From NCBI GenBank assembly GCA_014382365.1, contig JACNJW010000015.1, positions 1-46,040 of the forward strand: DNA of 46,040 nt, in the 5' to 3' direction. Positions within the stretch are counted from its first letter, which is position 1, and each line of letters starts with the position of its first letter. This stretch comes from SAR324 cluster bacterium (lineage in GTDB: Bacteria; SAR324; NAC60-12). Both the position numbers and the translations under genes were made by a program. The notes under the pieces are model-generated. The model ran no database searches. It was given only the letters and a program-made list of their open reading frames with translations, and had not been told where the DNA came from. Of the stretch, positions 25,478 to 33,352 are shown piece after piece.

Positions 25478-26089
25478 ATGTATATTCAAAGAATACTTGT
25501 TATGTTAACCCTCCTGATTTCTACTGCTTTCAGTAATGTACAGGTGATTAGTGCTTCCGACAATTCTGCAGGTAGTCAAAAGCCGCTGCGAATTTATGAA
25601 AACCGTGGTGGAGATTTTGAGTTGACTGGGCCGGATGGTAAAGAATTATCGTCTGAAAGTTTTAGGGGCAAAGTGATTTTGATATATTTCGGTTATACTT
25701 ATTGTCCGGATGTTTGTCCTATGTCACTATCTCACTTAAAAGTGGGTATGCTTAATTTGAAAGAGCAGGCTAAGGATGTTCAGGTTTTGTTCATAACGAT
25801 TGATCCTGAACGTGATACTCCGGAAAAATTGAAAGATTACGTTCCATACTTTTATCCAACATTTATTGGGCTGACCGGTTCAGTCAACGATATTGCAGAA
25901 GTGGCCAGGCAGTACGGTGCAAGATATTTTAAACAATACGTTGAATCTGTGGAAGGTTATTTCATGGCGCACACAGATGCCGTATTTCTTGTTGATCAAA
26001 AAGGACGTTATCGAGGACGTTATAAAACAAAATGGGATATGGATAAATTAGTAGCAGATATTCAATGGCTGCTTAATTCTGGTTCCTGA
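25478..26089 (+). CDS. SCO1/SenC/PrrC copper chaperone
   Basis: The 203-residue protein has an N-terminal signal peptide or anchor (about 5-25) and a thioredoxin-like fold with the SCO signature YFGYTYCPDVCP: Cys76 and Cys80, with the conserved His165 in MAHTDAV. SCO proteins deliver copper to CuA sites of cytochrome oxidase and have been linked to NosZ CuA. In this neighbourhood NosZ is the likely client, by inference. The AGGA ribosome binding site is good. Confidence 0.93.
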   Translation: MYIQRILVMLTLLISTAFSNVQVISASDNSAGSQKPLRIYENRGGDFELTGPDGKELSSESFRGKVILIYFGYTYCPDVCPMSLSHLKVGMLNLKEQAKDVQVLFITIDPERDTPEKLKDYVPYFYPTFIGLTGSVNDIAEVARQYGARYFKQYVESVEGYFMAHTDAVFLVDQKGRYRGRYKTKWDMDKLVADIQWLLNSGS

Positions 26090-26102
26090 AGTTGATTTGT
26101 AA

Positions 26103-26543
26103 ATGTATTTAACTCCAAATATCTCAAGCTCGTCATTTGCGGTTAAAACAGTAGTGCAGGCATGCGTACTGTTTTTGTTGAACTGGATGGTATGGCTGCC
26201 TTTCCATGGAGTGCATCATCTTGGTCCAAAGCAGGTAGAAAGATCCTTGCTTCAAGTAATAGAACACGAACATCTTCATGTTGATTCAACAGTTCATATT
26301 CACTCGGAGGCATCTTCACCTGCAGAGCAAGAGCATCAGAGGCAGACTGAAGATGATTGCTGGTTTTTGTCCTGCAATACGTCTACAGAACAGGATTACC
26401 TTCCCCAGCAGAGCTCTTCGCCGAAAAAACTGGATAGTATCCATAATAAACTTAATTATACTGAAATTGGACTACTTAATAATTTTCAGCGGACTAGTGA
26501 ATATTCTCCCCGTGGACCTCCCCAGTTTCTACTTCAAAACTAG
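26103..26543 (+). CDS. His-rich small membrane or exported protein, unknown
   Basis: I do not recognise this 146-residue protein with certainty. It has one hydrophobic segment at about 14-33, then a His-rich stretch (FHGVHHL, EHEHLHVDSTVHIH) and two Cys (DDCWFLSC). The C-terminus PRGPPQ resembles the R-x-P-P ends seen in small DUF2946-like proteins near copper genes. It begins 13 bp after the SCO stop, so the two are likely coupled. Binding of copper or zinc is inferred from composition and neighbours. Confidence 0.6.
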   Translation: MYLTPNISSSSFAVKTVVQACVLFLLNWMVWLPFHGVHHLGPKQVERSLLQVIEHEHLHVDSTVHIHSEASSPAEQEHQRQTEDDCWFLSCNTSTEQDYLPQQSSSPKKLDSIHNKLNYTEIGLLNNFQRTSEYSPRGPPQFLLQN

Positions 26544-26705
26544 TTCAAAACTTCATGTACATCTCTTTTAGTATCTCATTGCAAAAAGATGTATTCTGTT
26601 TCTATTCAAAATATTGAACCACAAAAAGGTCTTAAACAAGTCTGTTTTAGAACTTTTGTAGTAGGTTAATTAGAAAAAACGAAAAAAATAATTACAGGTA
26701 ATATT

Positions 26706-27215
26706 ATGTTTAAAATGAAGAGTTATCTCAGAATGATGCTGCTGTTAAGCAGCTTGTTTTTACTTCTCGGTTGTACAGCAACTGTAGATCATCCTCATGC
26801 TGGGATGGGACAAAAGGTTCACGTACATGGAGCATGGGTACGTGCAGTACCACCAGTCTCTCACATGTCAGCAGCATATTTGACATTAATCAATCACGGA
26901 GAAAAGGAGGATCAACTATTGTCTGTTGAAACAGAATTGGCGAAGGTGGTCGAACTACATAATGTGAAGAAAAAGGACGGTATGATGTCGATGTTTCCTG
27001 TCCCATTTGTACCGGTTCCGGCTGGAGGAGAACAAAATCTGAAACCAGGTAGTTATCACATTATGCTCATCAATTTAACTCAAACTCCAAAGTTGGGTGA
27101 AAAGTATGATTTAGTTTTGCATTTTAAACATGCAGGAGTATTGAAAGTTTCTGCAACTGTTAGAGAGGGACAGCCTATGAAAAAAGAGATGCATAAAGTT
27201 CCAAAGGAGAAGTGA
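26706..27215 (+). CDS. PCuAC-type periplasmic copper chaperone lipoprotein
   Basis: The 169-residue protein has a lipobox ending at Cys23 (LLLGC) and the PCuAC (DUF461) fold signatures GAWVRAVPP, MSAAYLTLIN and the H-x10-M type ligand region ELHNVKKKDGMM, with HIMLINL later. It binds Cu(I) and hands it to CuA sites, usually together with SCO. A second Met/His-rich tail (MKKEMHK) ends the protein. It follows the SCO and His-rich genes in the same direction after a gap of 162 bp. Confidence 0.9.
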   Translation: MFKMKSYLRMMLLLSSLFLLLGCTATVDHPHAGMGQKVHVHGAWVRAVPPVSHMSAAYLTLINHGEKEDQLLSVETELAKVVELHNVKKKDGMMSMFPVPFVPVPAGGEQNLKPGSYHIMLINLTQTPKLGEKYDLVLHFKHAGVLKVSATVREGQPMKKEMHKVPKEK

Positions 27216-27368
27216 GCAATAAACAATAGTTTTACAGACTCAAAATAAAATTATTTTGTGTTGTAGATACAGCATTTTAACAAGATGTTATATTGCGACC
27301 CAATTAAATTGTCAAAAATTCCATCTTCATTTAAGTGTGGCTGAGAATATAACTTCAATTTTAGACTA

Positions 27369-28430
27369 ATGCAAATACATACTTGGCCTGCCCATGCAGG
27401 GAAATGGATTTTCAGACCGAAAAATATTTACATTTTATTAATAGGATGTGTGATATCGGCAGGACAGATTATTTGGTTTTGGAAACCTGCCCAAATGAGT
27501 AAGGAATTCGATTTTGAAAAGATGGAATGGCAACTCCTAAAAGGTCTTGAGATTGAAGAAAAATGTGTGAATCTTAAACCCGGACAGAAGCTGGAATACT
27601 CATTTAAAAGCTCTGCTGAACTTTCATTTAATATCCATTTTCATCGACAGGGAAGCCCAGTTTATCTGCAGAATGAAAAGGATATAGTTTTCAAAAAAGG
27701 AATTTTGGTTCCACCAAAGAAAAGTCAATTCTGTCTAATGTGGGTAAATCCCAGCATGGAAGATATCCGCTTAAGTTATGATACCCAATTATTGTCTGAG
27801 CTGGAAAATCAGGAGAAGAACCGTATTCCTGTTCATTTTAAAGTAGCAACAGACAAACAAGCTGTCCGGATAGTTGCGGATACAGGCCTTGAACTTTCGA
27901 GACTGGAGATAGGTTCAAATATCTTGAATTTTGAACTTAACAACAATGCAACAATGCTGGCTGTTTCAGTTGCAGATTTAAAAGAGACTCTGTTGATCTA
28001 TGATGCCAAGACCTTGCAAATTATCACAAAAGTTACGTTAAAGAGATTTCCTACATTATTAGTGTTTTCTACTGACAGTAGGTTTTTGATAGTGGGAGAT
28101 GAGCATTCTGAAAATATAATCCGTATTGATCTTAAAAACAGCCGACAGCAGACCCTGGCATTACCTCTGTCACCTCTTGCATTGATGTCTGGAGAAGAGC
28201 CAGGCGAGCTGCTTGTTCGAGTTGAACGTGAGGTATTAAAAATTCAAATAGATCCACTGCAACTATTGGAGCGAAACGCAAGAATCGAATTTAACTTTGG
28301 CGAAGAATCCTTTTTTGCTGATCCTGATGATATTTGTACGGCACATGGTATTCCGCATCCACTTTTTACGCCAAAAGAAGTTGCAATGAGTCAGGAGGGC
28401 TTGCAGGGGTATTATTTTCAGGAAAAATAA
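27369..28430 (+). CDS. Unknown membrane-anchored protein, possible partial beta-propeller
   Basis: I cannot name a family for this 353-residue protein. It has one N-terminal helix (about 20-36) and then an extracytoplasmic region. Residues 66-125 (KPGQKLEYSFKSS, FNIHFHRQGSP) look like a small beta-sandwich. From about 160 to 305, WD-like beta repeats appear (LLIYDAKTLQIIT, FSTDSRFLIVGDE). This could be an export-side scaffold or a sensor. It follows PCuAC by 153 bp and is convergent with hemN; participation in copper handling is inference. Confidence 0.6.
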   Translation: MQIHTWPAHAGKWIFRPKNIYILLIGCVISAGQIIWFWKPAQMSKEFDFEKMEWQLLKGLEIEEKCVNLKPGQKLEYSFKSSAELSFNIHFHRQGSPVYLQNEKDIVFKKGILVPPKKSQFCLMWVNPSMEDIRLSYDTQLLSELENQEKNRIPVHFKVATDKQAVRIVADTGLELSRLEIGSNILNFELNNNATMLAVSVADLKETLLIYDAKTLQIITKVTLKRFPTLLVFSTDSRFLIVGDEHSENIIRIDLKNSRQQTLALPLSPLALMSGEEPGELLVRVEREVLKIQIDPLQLLERNARIEFNFGEESFFADPDDICTAHGIPHPLFTPKEVAMSQEGLQGYYFQEK

Positions 28431-28491
28431 AAATAATTGTTGCCGTTAATTTGTAATTGAATCAACTCAAATTCTATGTGCTGAAACTTCA

Positions 28492-29877
28492 TTAAACGGT
28501 ATTAGAAAAATTAAGAACTCCATTATCCGGAAGGTGACGGTCAAAAGGCATGGCCAAATTCCTTGTGAAAAGCATTCCAATTGGAGTAAGCCTGATTTTT
28601 TCTGGACTTAAGTTTACGAGTCCTTCCTCTTGAAACTGTTCCAGTTCAGTCCAGGCTTTTTGAAAGTGTTTGCGGAAATTAAGCTGATAACGCATTTCAA
28701 AATCCGGAATTAGTAATTCTCCATGACACATCAGTGTTTCGATCACATCCCGTCTCAATTGATCTTCTTTTTCCAAGCGCAGACCACGACGCGGAATGAG
28801 TTGATTATCTGCTACTTCCTCCATGTACTGTGATAGTTCTTTTTGATTTTGCCAGTAACTGTCGCCGAAATCCGAAATTGCAGAAACACCCACGCCAATT
28901 TGTGCCATATTATGAAGAGTGGTATAGCCCATGAAATTTCGGTGCAAAGTTTTGTTTTGCTGGGCTAAAGCAAGTTCATCTTCCGGAAGTGCATAGTGAT
29001 CCATACCGATCATCACATAACCTGCCTCTGCAAAAAAACGAATTGCTTCCAAATAAATTTCAATTTTTTGTTCTGGACTGGGTAAATCATCAGCTTTGAT
29101 GGCCCGCTCATGGGTTTTGAACATTCCCGGTAAATAAGCAAAACTATAAACCGCAAGTCTGTCAGGACGCATACGGTTGACTTCTTCCATTGTCTTTAAA
29201 AATCCCTGTGGAGTTTGCAGAGGTAAACCGTAAACCAGATCCAGATTGATACTCTGATAACCCAACCCACGTGCTGTTTCCAGGGTGTGCCAAGATTGTT
29301 CTACTGTCTGATTTCTATTGATAGCCCGTTGAATTGCTGGATCCAGATCCTGTACACCAAAACTTATTCTGCGGAAACCTAGTTCAAAGAGTGTCTCTAA
29401 TTGTTGGTCGCTCGTAACGCGTGGATTTGCCTCCAGGGCCCATTCTCCGCCATCCTGCACCTCAAAACTGCTTTTGATCATTCTAACAACTCTCCTGAGT
29501 TGTGTCTCATTGAGGAAAGTTGGGGTGCCGCCACCAAAGTGAACTTGCGCCAATTTCTTAGCTCCACCCAGACGTGCAGCAACTCCGGTTATTTCCATTT
29601 CGAGTGCAGTCAGATATTGCTCAACAATTTGTTTATTGTTGGTGATGTATTTGTTGCATCCGCAGAACGTACACAATTGACGGCAAAAAGGGATATGTAC
29701 ATAGAGCGAGATAGGTTGATCAATTTTTCCTTCATTCCCCAAACATTCTGCATAGTCATCTGCAAATTGACCTTCTTTCCAGATAGGTACTGTCGGATAA
29801 CTTGTGTAACGCGGACCGGGACGATTGTAACGCTGTATCATCTCCGGAGTCACTTCAAGCGGAGCTGTTGTTTGCAT
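28492..29877 (-). CDS. hemN: Oxygen-independent coproporphyrinogen III oxidase
   Basis: The 461-residue radical SAM enzyme carries the cluster motif C65-x3-C69-x2-C72 followed by Gly-Cys74, within YVHIPFC and FCGCNK. It starts with the typical YNRPGPRYTSYPT N-terminus, and FGGGTPTFL follows the cluster site. It decarboxylates coproporphyrinogen III to protoporphyrinogen IX without oxygen. It fits the anaerobic lifestyle implied by the nos cluster and would supply haem for the cytochromes next to it. The ribosome binding site is AGGAAA. Confidence 0.95.
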   Translation of the reverse strand: MQTTAPLEVTPEMIQRYNRPGPRYTSYPTVPIWKEGQFADDYAECLGNEGKIDQPISLYVHIPFCRQLCTFCGCNKYITNNKQIVEQYLTALEMEITGVAARLGGAKKLAQVHFGGGTPTFLNETQLRRVVRMIKSSFEVQDGGEWALEANPRVTSDQQLETLFELGFRRISFGVQDLDPAIQRAINRNQTVEQSWHTLETARGLGYQSINLDLVYGLPLQTPQGFLKTMEEVNRMRPDRLAVYSFAYLPGMFKTHERAIKADDLPSPEQKIEIYLEAIRFFAEAGYVMIGMDHYALPEDELALAQQNKTLHRNFMGYTTLHNMAQIGVGVSAISDFGDSYWQNQKELSQYMEEVADNQLIPRRGLRLEKEDQLRRDVIETLMCHGELLIPDFEMRYQLNFRKHFQKAWTELEQFQEEGLVNLSPEKIRLTPIGMLFTRNLAMPFDRHLPDNGVLNFSNTV

Positions 29878-29918
29878 TTTCCTGTAATGATTTAAATGTT
29901 GGAGTCTGTTCTCTTGTA

Positions 29919-29936
29919 TTGCACGAAAATGTGCAA
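29919..29936. promoter_or_regulatory. 18-bp inverted repeat upstream of hemN
   Basis: TTGCAC-N6-GTGCAA is a perfect inverted repeat about 45 bp upstream of the hemN start, in the 201-bp divergent gap with the DUF2892 gene. It has dyad symmetry like an operator, but the spacing does not match the 14-bp FNR/Anr box, so the regulator is unknown. Confidence 0.35.
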
Positions 29937-30078
29937 ATAATAACTTAACAAATAGTTGTTGTCGCTTGCGGAGATCAAGACTGTTTCAGACTGTAAAAGC
30001 TGGACAGAGAGCTAATATCCTGCTATTATAATACACTTCTGAATTAAATATAAACAATTCAAAATATAGTAGGTCAAA

Positions 30079-30267
30079 ATGGATAAAAATGTAGGTAGTG
30101 CAGATCAAATTATCAGAGTTGTAGTTGGAATGGTGTTAGTTGCAGCAGGAGTTATTTTTCAAAGCTGGTGGGGTCTTGTCGGTCTTGTCCCTCTTTTCAC
30201 AGCAAGCATCGGTTGGTGTCCGGCATATTTCCCTTTTGGAATAAAAACCTGCAAAACGGCTAATTAA
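30079..30267 (+). CDS. DUF2892 (YgaP-type) small membrane protein
   Basis: This 62-residue protein has two hydrophobic segments and ends with the typical WCPAYFPFGIKTC pattern of the DUF2892 family, which occurs alone or fused to rhodanese domains. Its function is unknown. It is followed by an OsmC gene after 23 bp, a pairing that suggests a role in thiol or oxidative stress. The start has a weak AGG signal. Confidence 0.85.
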   Translation: MDKNVGSADQIIRVVVGMVLVAAGVIFQSWWGLVGLVPLFTASIGWCPAYFPFGIKTCKTAN

Positions 30268-30290
30268 AACCACATAACTATTTTAAGAGT

Positions 30291-30749
30291 ATGTCTGAAC
30301 ACAAGGCAAGAATATACTGGGAACGGGCAACGCAGGATTTTAACATCAGGAGTTATAACCGTGATCATGAAGTCAGGTTTGACAATGGAGTTGTAATTCA
30401 GTCTTCTGCAGCACCTGATTTCAATGGCAATCCGCAGTTGAATAATCCTGAAGATTTGTTTGTAGCCTCAGTATCAAGTTGTCATATGCTGACTTTCTTA
30501 GCTGTTGCGTCCCTGAAAAAATTTACTGTTGACAGGTACAGCGATAAGGCTGTAGGTTTACTGGAGAAGGGTGAGTCCGGTAAGTTAGTGATGAACCGGA
30601 TAGTATTACGTCCGGAAATAGTTTTCAGTGGAGAATTGCAGCCGACATCTGCTGAGTTGGCAGCACTGCATGAAAAGGCGCATCACGGTTGTTTTATCGC
30701 AAACTCAATCAACTCTGAAGTTATAGTTGAGAAACCGGAATCCCCATAA
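30291..30749 (+). CDS. OsmC family peroxiredoxin-like protein
   Basis: The 152-residue protein has the OsmC/YhfA layout with two redox cysteines, Cys64 in VSSCHMLTFLA and Cys134 in HHGCFIANS. NNPEDLFVASVSSC is a common family signature. Such proteins reduce organic hydroperoxides through a Cys pair in the cytoplasm. It lies between DUF2892 and the amidotransferase gene and likely shares a transcript with them. Confidence 0.9.
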   Translation: MSEHKARIYWERATQDFNIRSYNRDHEVRFDNGVVIQSSAAPDFNGNPQLNNPEDLFVASVSSCHMLTFLAVASLKKFTVDRYSDKAVGLLEKGESGKLVMNRIVLRPEIVFSGELQPTSAELAALHEKAHHGCFIANSINSEVIVEKPESP

Positions 30750-30785
30750 AATCCACAATTAAAAGCAGCTCACAGGAAAATTTGC

Positions 30786-31649
30786 ATGTGTGAAATATTC
30801 GCAATGTCCAGCCGGTTTGTGGAAAATGTTTCAACCTCATTAGATGAGTTTTCCAGACATGGAGGCTCAACCAAACATCATAAAGACGGCTGGGGTATAG
30901 CTTTTTATGAAGATGGTGATGTTAACCTCATACGTGAAATTCAACCTGCCAGCGGCAGTGCCTACCTCGAATTTATCCGAAATCGTGAATTTAACAGTAA
31001 GACCTTCATTTGCCACATCCGGAAAGCTACACAGGGAAAAGTAACCTTAAGAAATACACATCCGTTTGTACGTGAGCTGAGCGGTAAAATGCACGTATTT
31101 GCACATAACGGCAGATTAGGTGCATTTGATCAGCAGCAGAAACTGTCAGGTCGTTTCCAGCCGGTAGGTGAGAGCGATTCTGAATTTGCTTTTTGTTATT
31201 TGCTGGATGCACTAGCACCTCTCTGGCAGGAAAAATCAATTCCTGAACTCGCTGACCGAATGGATGTGATTTCCGAATTTGCTGCAAAATTACGAAATTA
31301 TGGACCTGCAAATTTTATTTATGCAGATGGTGATGCTATGTTCGTTCATGGTCATGAAAGAATGCAGGAAGACGGCAGTATTGCTCCACCAGGTCTTTTT
31401 AAATTATGTCGATATTGTCAATTTGAAAAATCTCCGTTTCTTTCTCAAGTTCTTCCTAAAGATGCAGGAAGTAAAGTGCAGCAGGTTACCTTAGTTGCAA
31501 GCATTCCTTTAACTGAAGAAAATTGGACCGTCATGGAGTCGGGTGAGTTGCTGGCACTACGTGATGGAAGAGTAATTATGGAGGAAAACATATCCGGTAA
31601 ACGAACACCATGTCCTGAAACTACTGCATTACTGGCTGCTCCAGCTTAG
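30786..31649 (+). CDS. Class II glutamine amidotransferase (YafJ-like)
   Basis: The 287-residue protein starts with Met-Cys, so the catalytic Cys2 becomes N-terminal after Met removal. It continues with family signatures KDGWGIAFYEDGD, HIRKATQG, NTHPFVRE and FAHNGRL. It is a stand-alone GATase_4 protein of the YafJ type, with no synthase domain, and its substrate is unknown. It is preceded by an AGGAAAA ribosome binding site and is convergent with znuB, only 16 bp away. Confidence 0.9.
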   Translation: MCEIFAMSSRFVENVSTSLDEFSRHGGSTKHHKDGWGIAFYEDGDVNLIREIQPASGSAYLEFIRNREFNSKTFICHIRKATQGKVTLRNTHPFVRELSGKMHVFAHNGRLGAFDQQQKLSGRFQPVGESDSEFAFCYLLDALAPLWQEKSIPELADRMDVISEFAAKLRNYGPANFIYADGDAMFVHGHERMQEDGSIAPPGLFKLCRYCQFEKSPFLSQVLPKDAGSKVQQVTLVASIPLTEENWTVMESGELLALRDGRVIMEENISGKRTPCPETTALLAAPA

Positions 31650-31664
31650 GTAAGAGCAGGGTCT

Positions 31665-32465
31665 TTATTGATTTTTCTTCAATGCAAAAATATTTGCTGC
31701 GAAAAAAAACAGTACTGCAGCAATTACAATCGAGGGACCGGAAGGTGTGTCAAACTGCATTGAAGTAAATAATCCAATTACAACTGAAATAACACCAATC
31801 AAGCTCCCGCCGAGTGCCATTTGTTCCGGACTCCTGCTGAAGCGCCTGGCTGCAGAAACAGGGATTATCAAGAGTGATGTAACCAGCAGAATGCCGATTA
31901 TTTTCATTGATAGGGCAATAACAGCTGCAATCAGCAGCATGAAGATTAGTTCAATTTTGAAAACTGGCACTCCTTCTGCCAGGGCAAGTTCATTATCAAA
32001 TGTAAGTGCCAATAGAGGACGCCAGAGTAGGAATAATATCAACATAATTAAAAACCCACCTCCGTAAATCCAATAAAGATCATAGAGATCAACTGCTAAA
32101 ATATCTCCAAACAAATAGGCCATTAGATCAATTTGAATCCAACTCATCAAACTTATTGCCAAAACGCCCATTGCCAGTGAAGCATGAGAAAGTGTGCCTA
32201 AAACTGCATCATTAGCAAGTTGTTTTTGTCGTTGAAACAAGAACAACAGTAATGCAACTGCAATAGCAACAGCGAATACTCCCAGAATTAAATTTACATC
32301 CAGAAAAGCACCTACTGCGACACCCAGTAATGCAGAATGAGCCATTGTGTCTCCCAGATATGACATTCTTCTCCAGACAATAAAACAACCCAGAGGTCCG
32401 GCAACAAGTGCAACGCCAATTCCGGCAAAAACTGCTCTCCAGAAAAAATCATCTAAAAGTATCAT
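31665..32465 (-). CDS. znuB: ZnuB, zinc ABC transporter permease
   Basis: The 266-residue protein is a family 3 metal permease with about eight hydrophobic helices and the signature GDTMAHSALLGVAVG near 37. It pairs with ZnuC for high-affinity zinc import. Its start overlaps the znuC stop by 4 bp. The complete divergent znuA and the His-rich ZnuC tail favour zinc over manganese. Confidence 0.92.
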   Translation of the reverse strand: MILLDDFFWRAVFAGIGVALVAGPLGCFIVWRRMSYLGDTMAHSALLGVAVGAFLDVNLILGVFAVAIAVALLLFLFQRQKQLANDAVLGTLSHASLAMGVLAISLMSWIQIDLMAYLFGDILAVDLYDLYWIYGGGFLIMLILFLLWRPLLALTFDNELALAEGVPVFKIELIFMLLIAAVIALSMKIIGILLVTSLLIIPVSAARRFSRSPEQMALGGSLIGVISVVIGLFTSMQFDTPSGPSIVIAAVLFFFAANIFALKKNQ

Positions 32466-33262
32466 TTGACGTCTTTTTGTAATGTGCCTGAAAGGTGATG
32501 TGTATGATCGTGATGGTGGCTGTAAATAGCCAGTGCGTTTCCTGAATCTATACCAAATAGTTTTAAATATTCCGGATGTCGACTTACATTCTCAGGTTCT
32601 CCCTGGCAACAGATATGCTGATTTAAGCAGAGCACACGGTCAGTTGATGCCATTACCACATGTAAATCATGAGACACCATCAGTACTCCACAACCGTGAC
32701 TGTTTCTCAAGCTTGCAATCAAATTATATAATTCCGATTCTCCCATATAGTCTACTCCCTGTACCGGTTCATCAAGTACAAGCAGTTCAGGATTTCTCAA
32801 AAGTGCCCTTGCCAGCATTACACGTTGAAATTCTCCTCCGGATAGTTGATAGGCGGCTTTGTTTTTTAAAGAAGAAACACCTGTTTCCTGCAGGACGTTT
32901 TTGATTTGCCGTTCAGAATATCTTCCTGTTAAATTCATAATCCGACTGACAGTCAGAGGAAGAATAGGATCAACATTTATTTTTTGTGGAAGGTAGCCTA
33001 TTCTGAGCTTTGGTTTTTTTATAATATTTCCTGAATCAAATGGAATCAAACCCAGCAGTGCCCGTAGCAGTGTGGTTTTTCCAGAACCATTAGGACCGAT
33101 TACTGTCACTATTTCACCTGCAGAAACGGTCAGCGATATTTTTGCCAGCAGCTCACGTCCTTCTGCCAACAAAGTGAGATTCTCTGTTTGCAGCAGGATT
33201 TGTTCGTTTGCTGTAATTTTAGATAAATCAGCTGTAGTTTCTATCGTGGCAGGCATTGACAA
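32462..33262 (-). CDS. znuC: ZnuC, zinc ABC transporter ATPase
   Basis: The 266-residue ATPase has Walker A GPNGSGKT at 56-63, signature LSGGEFQR near 142 and Walker B LLVLDEP near 162. The C-terminus is His-rich (HHHDHTHH), as in several ZnuC proteins, and may sense or buffer zinc. It is divergent from znuA and coupled to znuB. Confidence 0.93.
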   Translation of the reverse strand: MSMPATIETTADLSKITANEQILLQTENLTLLAEGRELLAKISLTVSAGEIVTVIGPNGSGKTTLLRALLGLIPFDSGNIIKKPKLRIGYLPQKINVDPILPLTVSRIMNLTGRYSERQIKNVLQETGVSSLKNKAAYQLSGGEFQRVMLARALLRNPELLVLDEPVQGVDYMGESELYNLIASLRNSHGCGVLMVSHDLHVVMASTDRVLCLNQHICCQGEPENVSRHPEYLKLFGIDSGNALAIYSHHHDHTHHLSGTLQKDVK

Positions 33263-33307
33263 ATCAGTGAGTTAGAGTTATGCTAAAGCATGTAATATTT
33301 GTAACAT
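33256..33307 (+). promoter_or_regulatory. Candidate znuA promoter and Zur-like operator
   Basis: A consensus TTGACA at 33256-33261, 17 bp, then TATGCT at 33279-33284 form a good sigma-70 promoter for znuA. Just downstream, ATGTAATATTTGTAACAT at 33290-33307 is a partial palindrome (ATGT/ACAT ends, 12 of 18 symmetric). It is AT-rich and placed like a Zur box over the transcription start. The Zur assignment is inference. Confidence 0.4.
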
Positions 33308-33352
33308 ATTTTCCACTTCAAAGCAAAGACGCAAAGCAAAAACTGGATTGTG

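Noticed and set aside
27241..27258. AT-only hairpin CAAAATAA/TTATTTTG after PCuAC as a terminator
   Set aside because: The stem has almost no GC and no T-run follows; too weak to call.
29950..29990. FNR-like TTGCG-N3-ATCAA near hemN
   Set aside because: The spacer is 3 rather than 4 and the left half is poor, so it does not qualify.
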